This document shows positions 63,716 to 64,000 of a stretch of DNA of 64,000 nucleotides, one piece after another. Both the position numbers and the translations under genes were made by a program. Source of the stretch: Tateyamaria sp. ANG-S1 (GTDB lineage: Bacteria; Pseudomonadota; Alphaproteobacteria; Rhodobacterales; Rhodobacteraceae); contig NZ_JWLL01000005.1 of assembly GCF_000814025.1 (NCBI RefSeq), forward strand, positions 372,001 through 436,000. Direction: 5' to 3'. Below the pieces are notes generated by a model. That model made no database searches, was not told the origin of the DNA, and was given only the letters and a program-made list of their open reading frames with translations. Each line of letters opens with the position of its first letter. The stretch's first letter is position 1.

Positions 63716-64000
63716 CTATTCTTCTTCCAAGTCTTGCGGGCGGTATATCAACTTTACGCCGTTTGTGAAAACCAATTGGGCGTTCTCGCCCCCGCCCGGC
63801 TTTTCCAGACGCATGTTGCCAGCTTCCAACGTGCCGGACAGGCCCGTTCCATTCACTGGCCCGGGCGATATGACGGTCATGTTTTCGAAGTCGGTCAGCA
63901 GTTCTTCGGAGTTTAGCTTGTATCCGGTCGATGTGGTGATCACGACGTTGCCTTCAAGCGATGAGGCGCCGCGCATCATGTCGAAGGCTCCCCTGTCCGA
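63716..64000 (-). CDS. lptC: Lipopolysaccharide export protein LptC (5' part outside window)
   Basis: The open frame runs to the right edge, so only the C-terminal 94 or so codons are present. FDMMRGASSLEGNVVITTSTGYKL, LNSEELLTDFENMTVISPGPVNGTG and MRLEKPGGGENAQLVFTNGVKLIY are typical of the LptC beta-jellyroll of alphaproteobacteria. LptC passes LPS from LptFG to LptA. It is first of the lptC-lptA-lptB set here. Confidence 0.88.
   Translation of the reverse strand, partial: SDRGAFDMMRGASSLEGNVVITTSTGYKLNSEELLTDFENMTVISPGPVNGTGLSGTLEAGNMRLEKPGGGENAQLVFTNGVKLIYRPQDLEEE

Overview
The window is a gene-dense, GC-rich piece of an alphaproteobacterial chromosome, most likely from the marine Roseobacter group of Rhodobacterales. 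The basis is the protein flavour (MaeB with a fused acetyltransferase domain, fused YlxR/L7Ae, UbiG, ferrochelatase, long-form HPF), the gene order (lptCAB-hpf-ptsN; ppiC-argJ-mutT beside secA; rimP-nusA-ylxR-infB) and a NaChBac-type sodium channel. I see no rRNA, tRNA, insertion sequence, prophage or CRISPR array, and no stretch over 300 bases without a gene. The genus is not determined.

Layout. 1-14.9 kb is mostly housekeeping: mutS (its last codons lie outside the left edge), maeB and a PfkB kinase, periplasmic msrA, a sulfotransferase-like protein, argG, ilvA, a divergent Hpt / response-regulator-phosphatase signalling pair, two Nudix hydrolases, hslO and a CCA-adding-type nucleotidyltransferase. 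15-23 kb is membrane and envelope: two coupled ABC exporter half-molecules, a TrmA-family RNA methyltransferase, a voltage-gated sodium channel, two L,D-transpeptidase-fold proteins on either side of a CAP-domain lipoprotein, and an unannotated 59-residue membrane peptide. 23-30 kb holds hemH, a degenerate methyltransferase, comF-grxC-nitrilase-marR, ubiG, and pip coupled to a half-length solute-binding protein.

30-48 kb carries core information-processing and proteostasis genes: rimP-nusA-ylxR-infB (with a terminator-like hairpin just before rimP), a 44-residue orphan gene, ppiC-argJ-mutT, secA, two periplasmic proteins of unknown role (one a binding-protein/OmpA fusion), radC and dnaK-dnaJ. 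48-50 kb has alkB and a porin.

50-61 kb is a surface-glycan region: an orphan KpsM-type permease, cysQ, kdsB, a GT2, galU, galE, a GT4-type enzyme, a second GT2-like enzyme, a core-2/I-branching-like transferase and a two-part sulfotransferase. Together these suggest a sulfated, Kdo-linked capsule or exopolysaccharide: galU/galE make UDP-hexoses, kdsB makes CMP-Kdo, the transferases assemble and branch the chain, the sulfotransferase decorates it and CysQ clears the 3'-phosphoadenosine by-product. The right edge holds ptsN, hpf, lptB, lptA and the 3' part of lptC.

The most unusual items are the glycan/sulfation cluster with its odd start codons, the half-length binding protein, the binding-protein/OmpA fusion, the two tiny genes, the G-run tandem repeat before radC, and the hairpin immediately before rimP.
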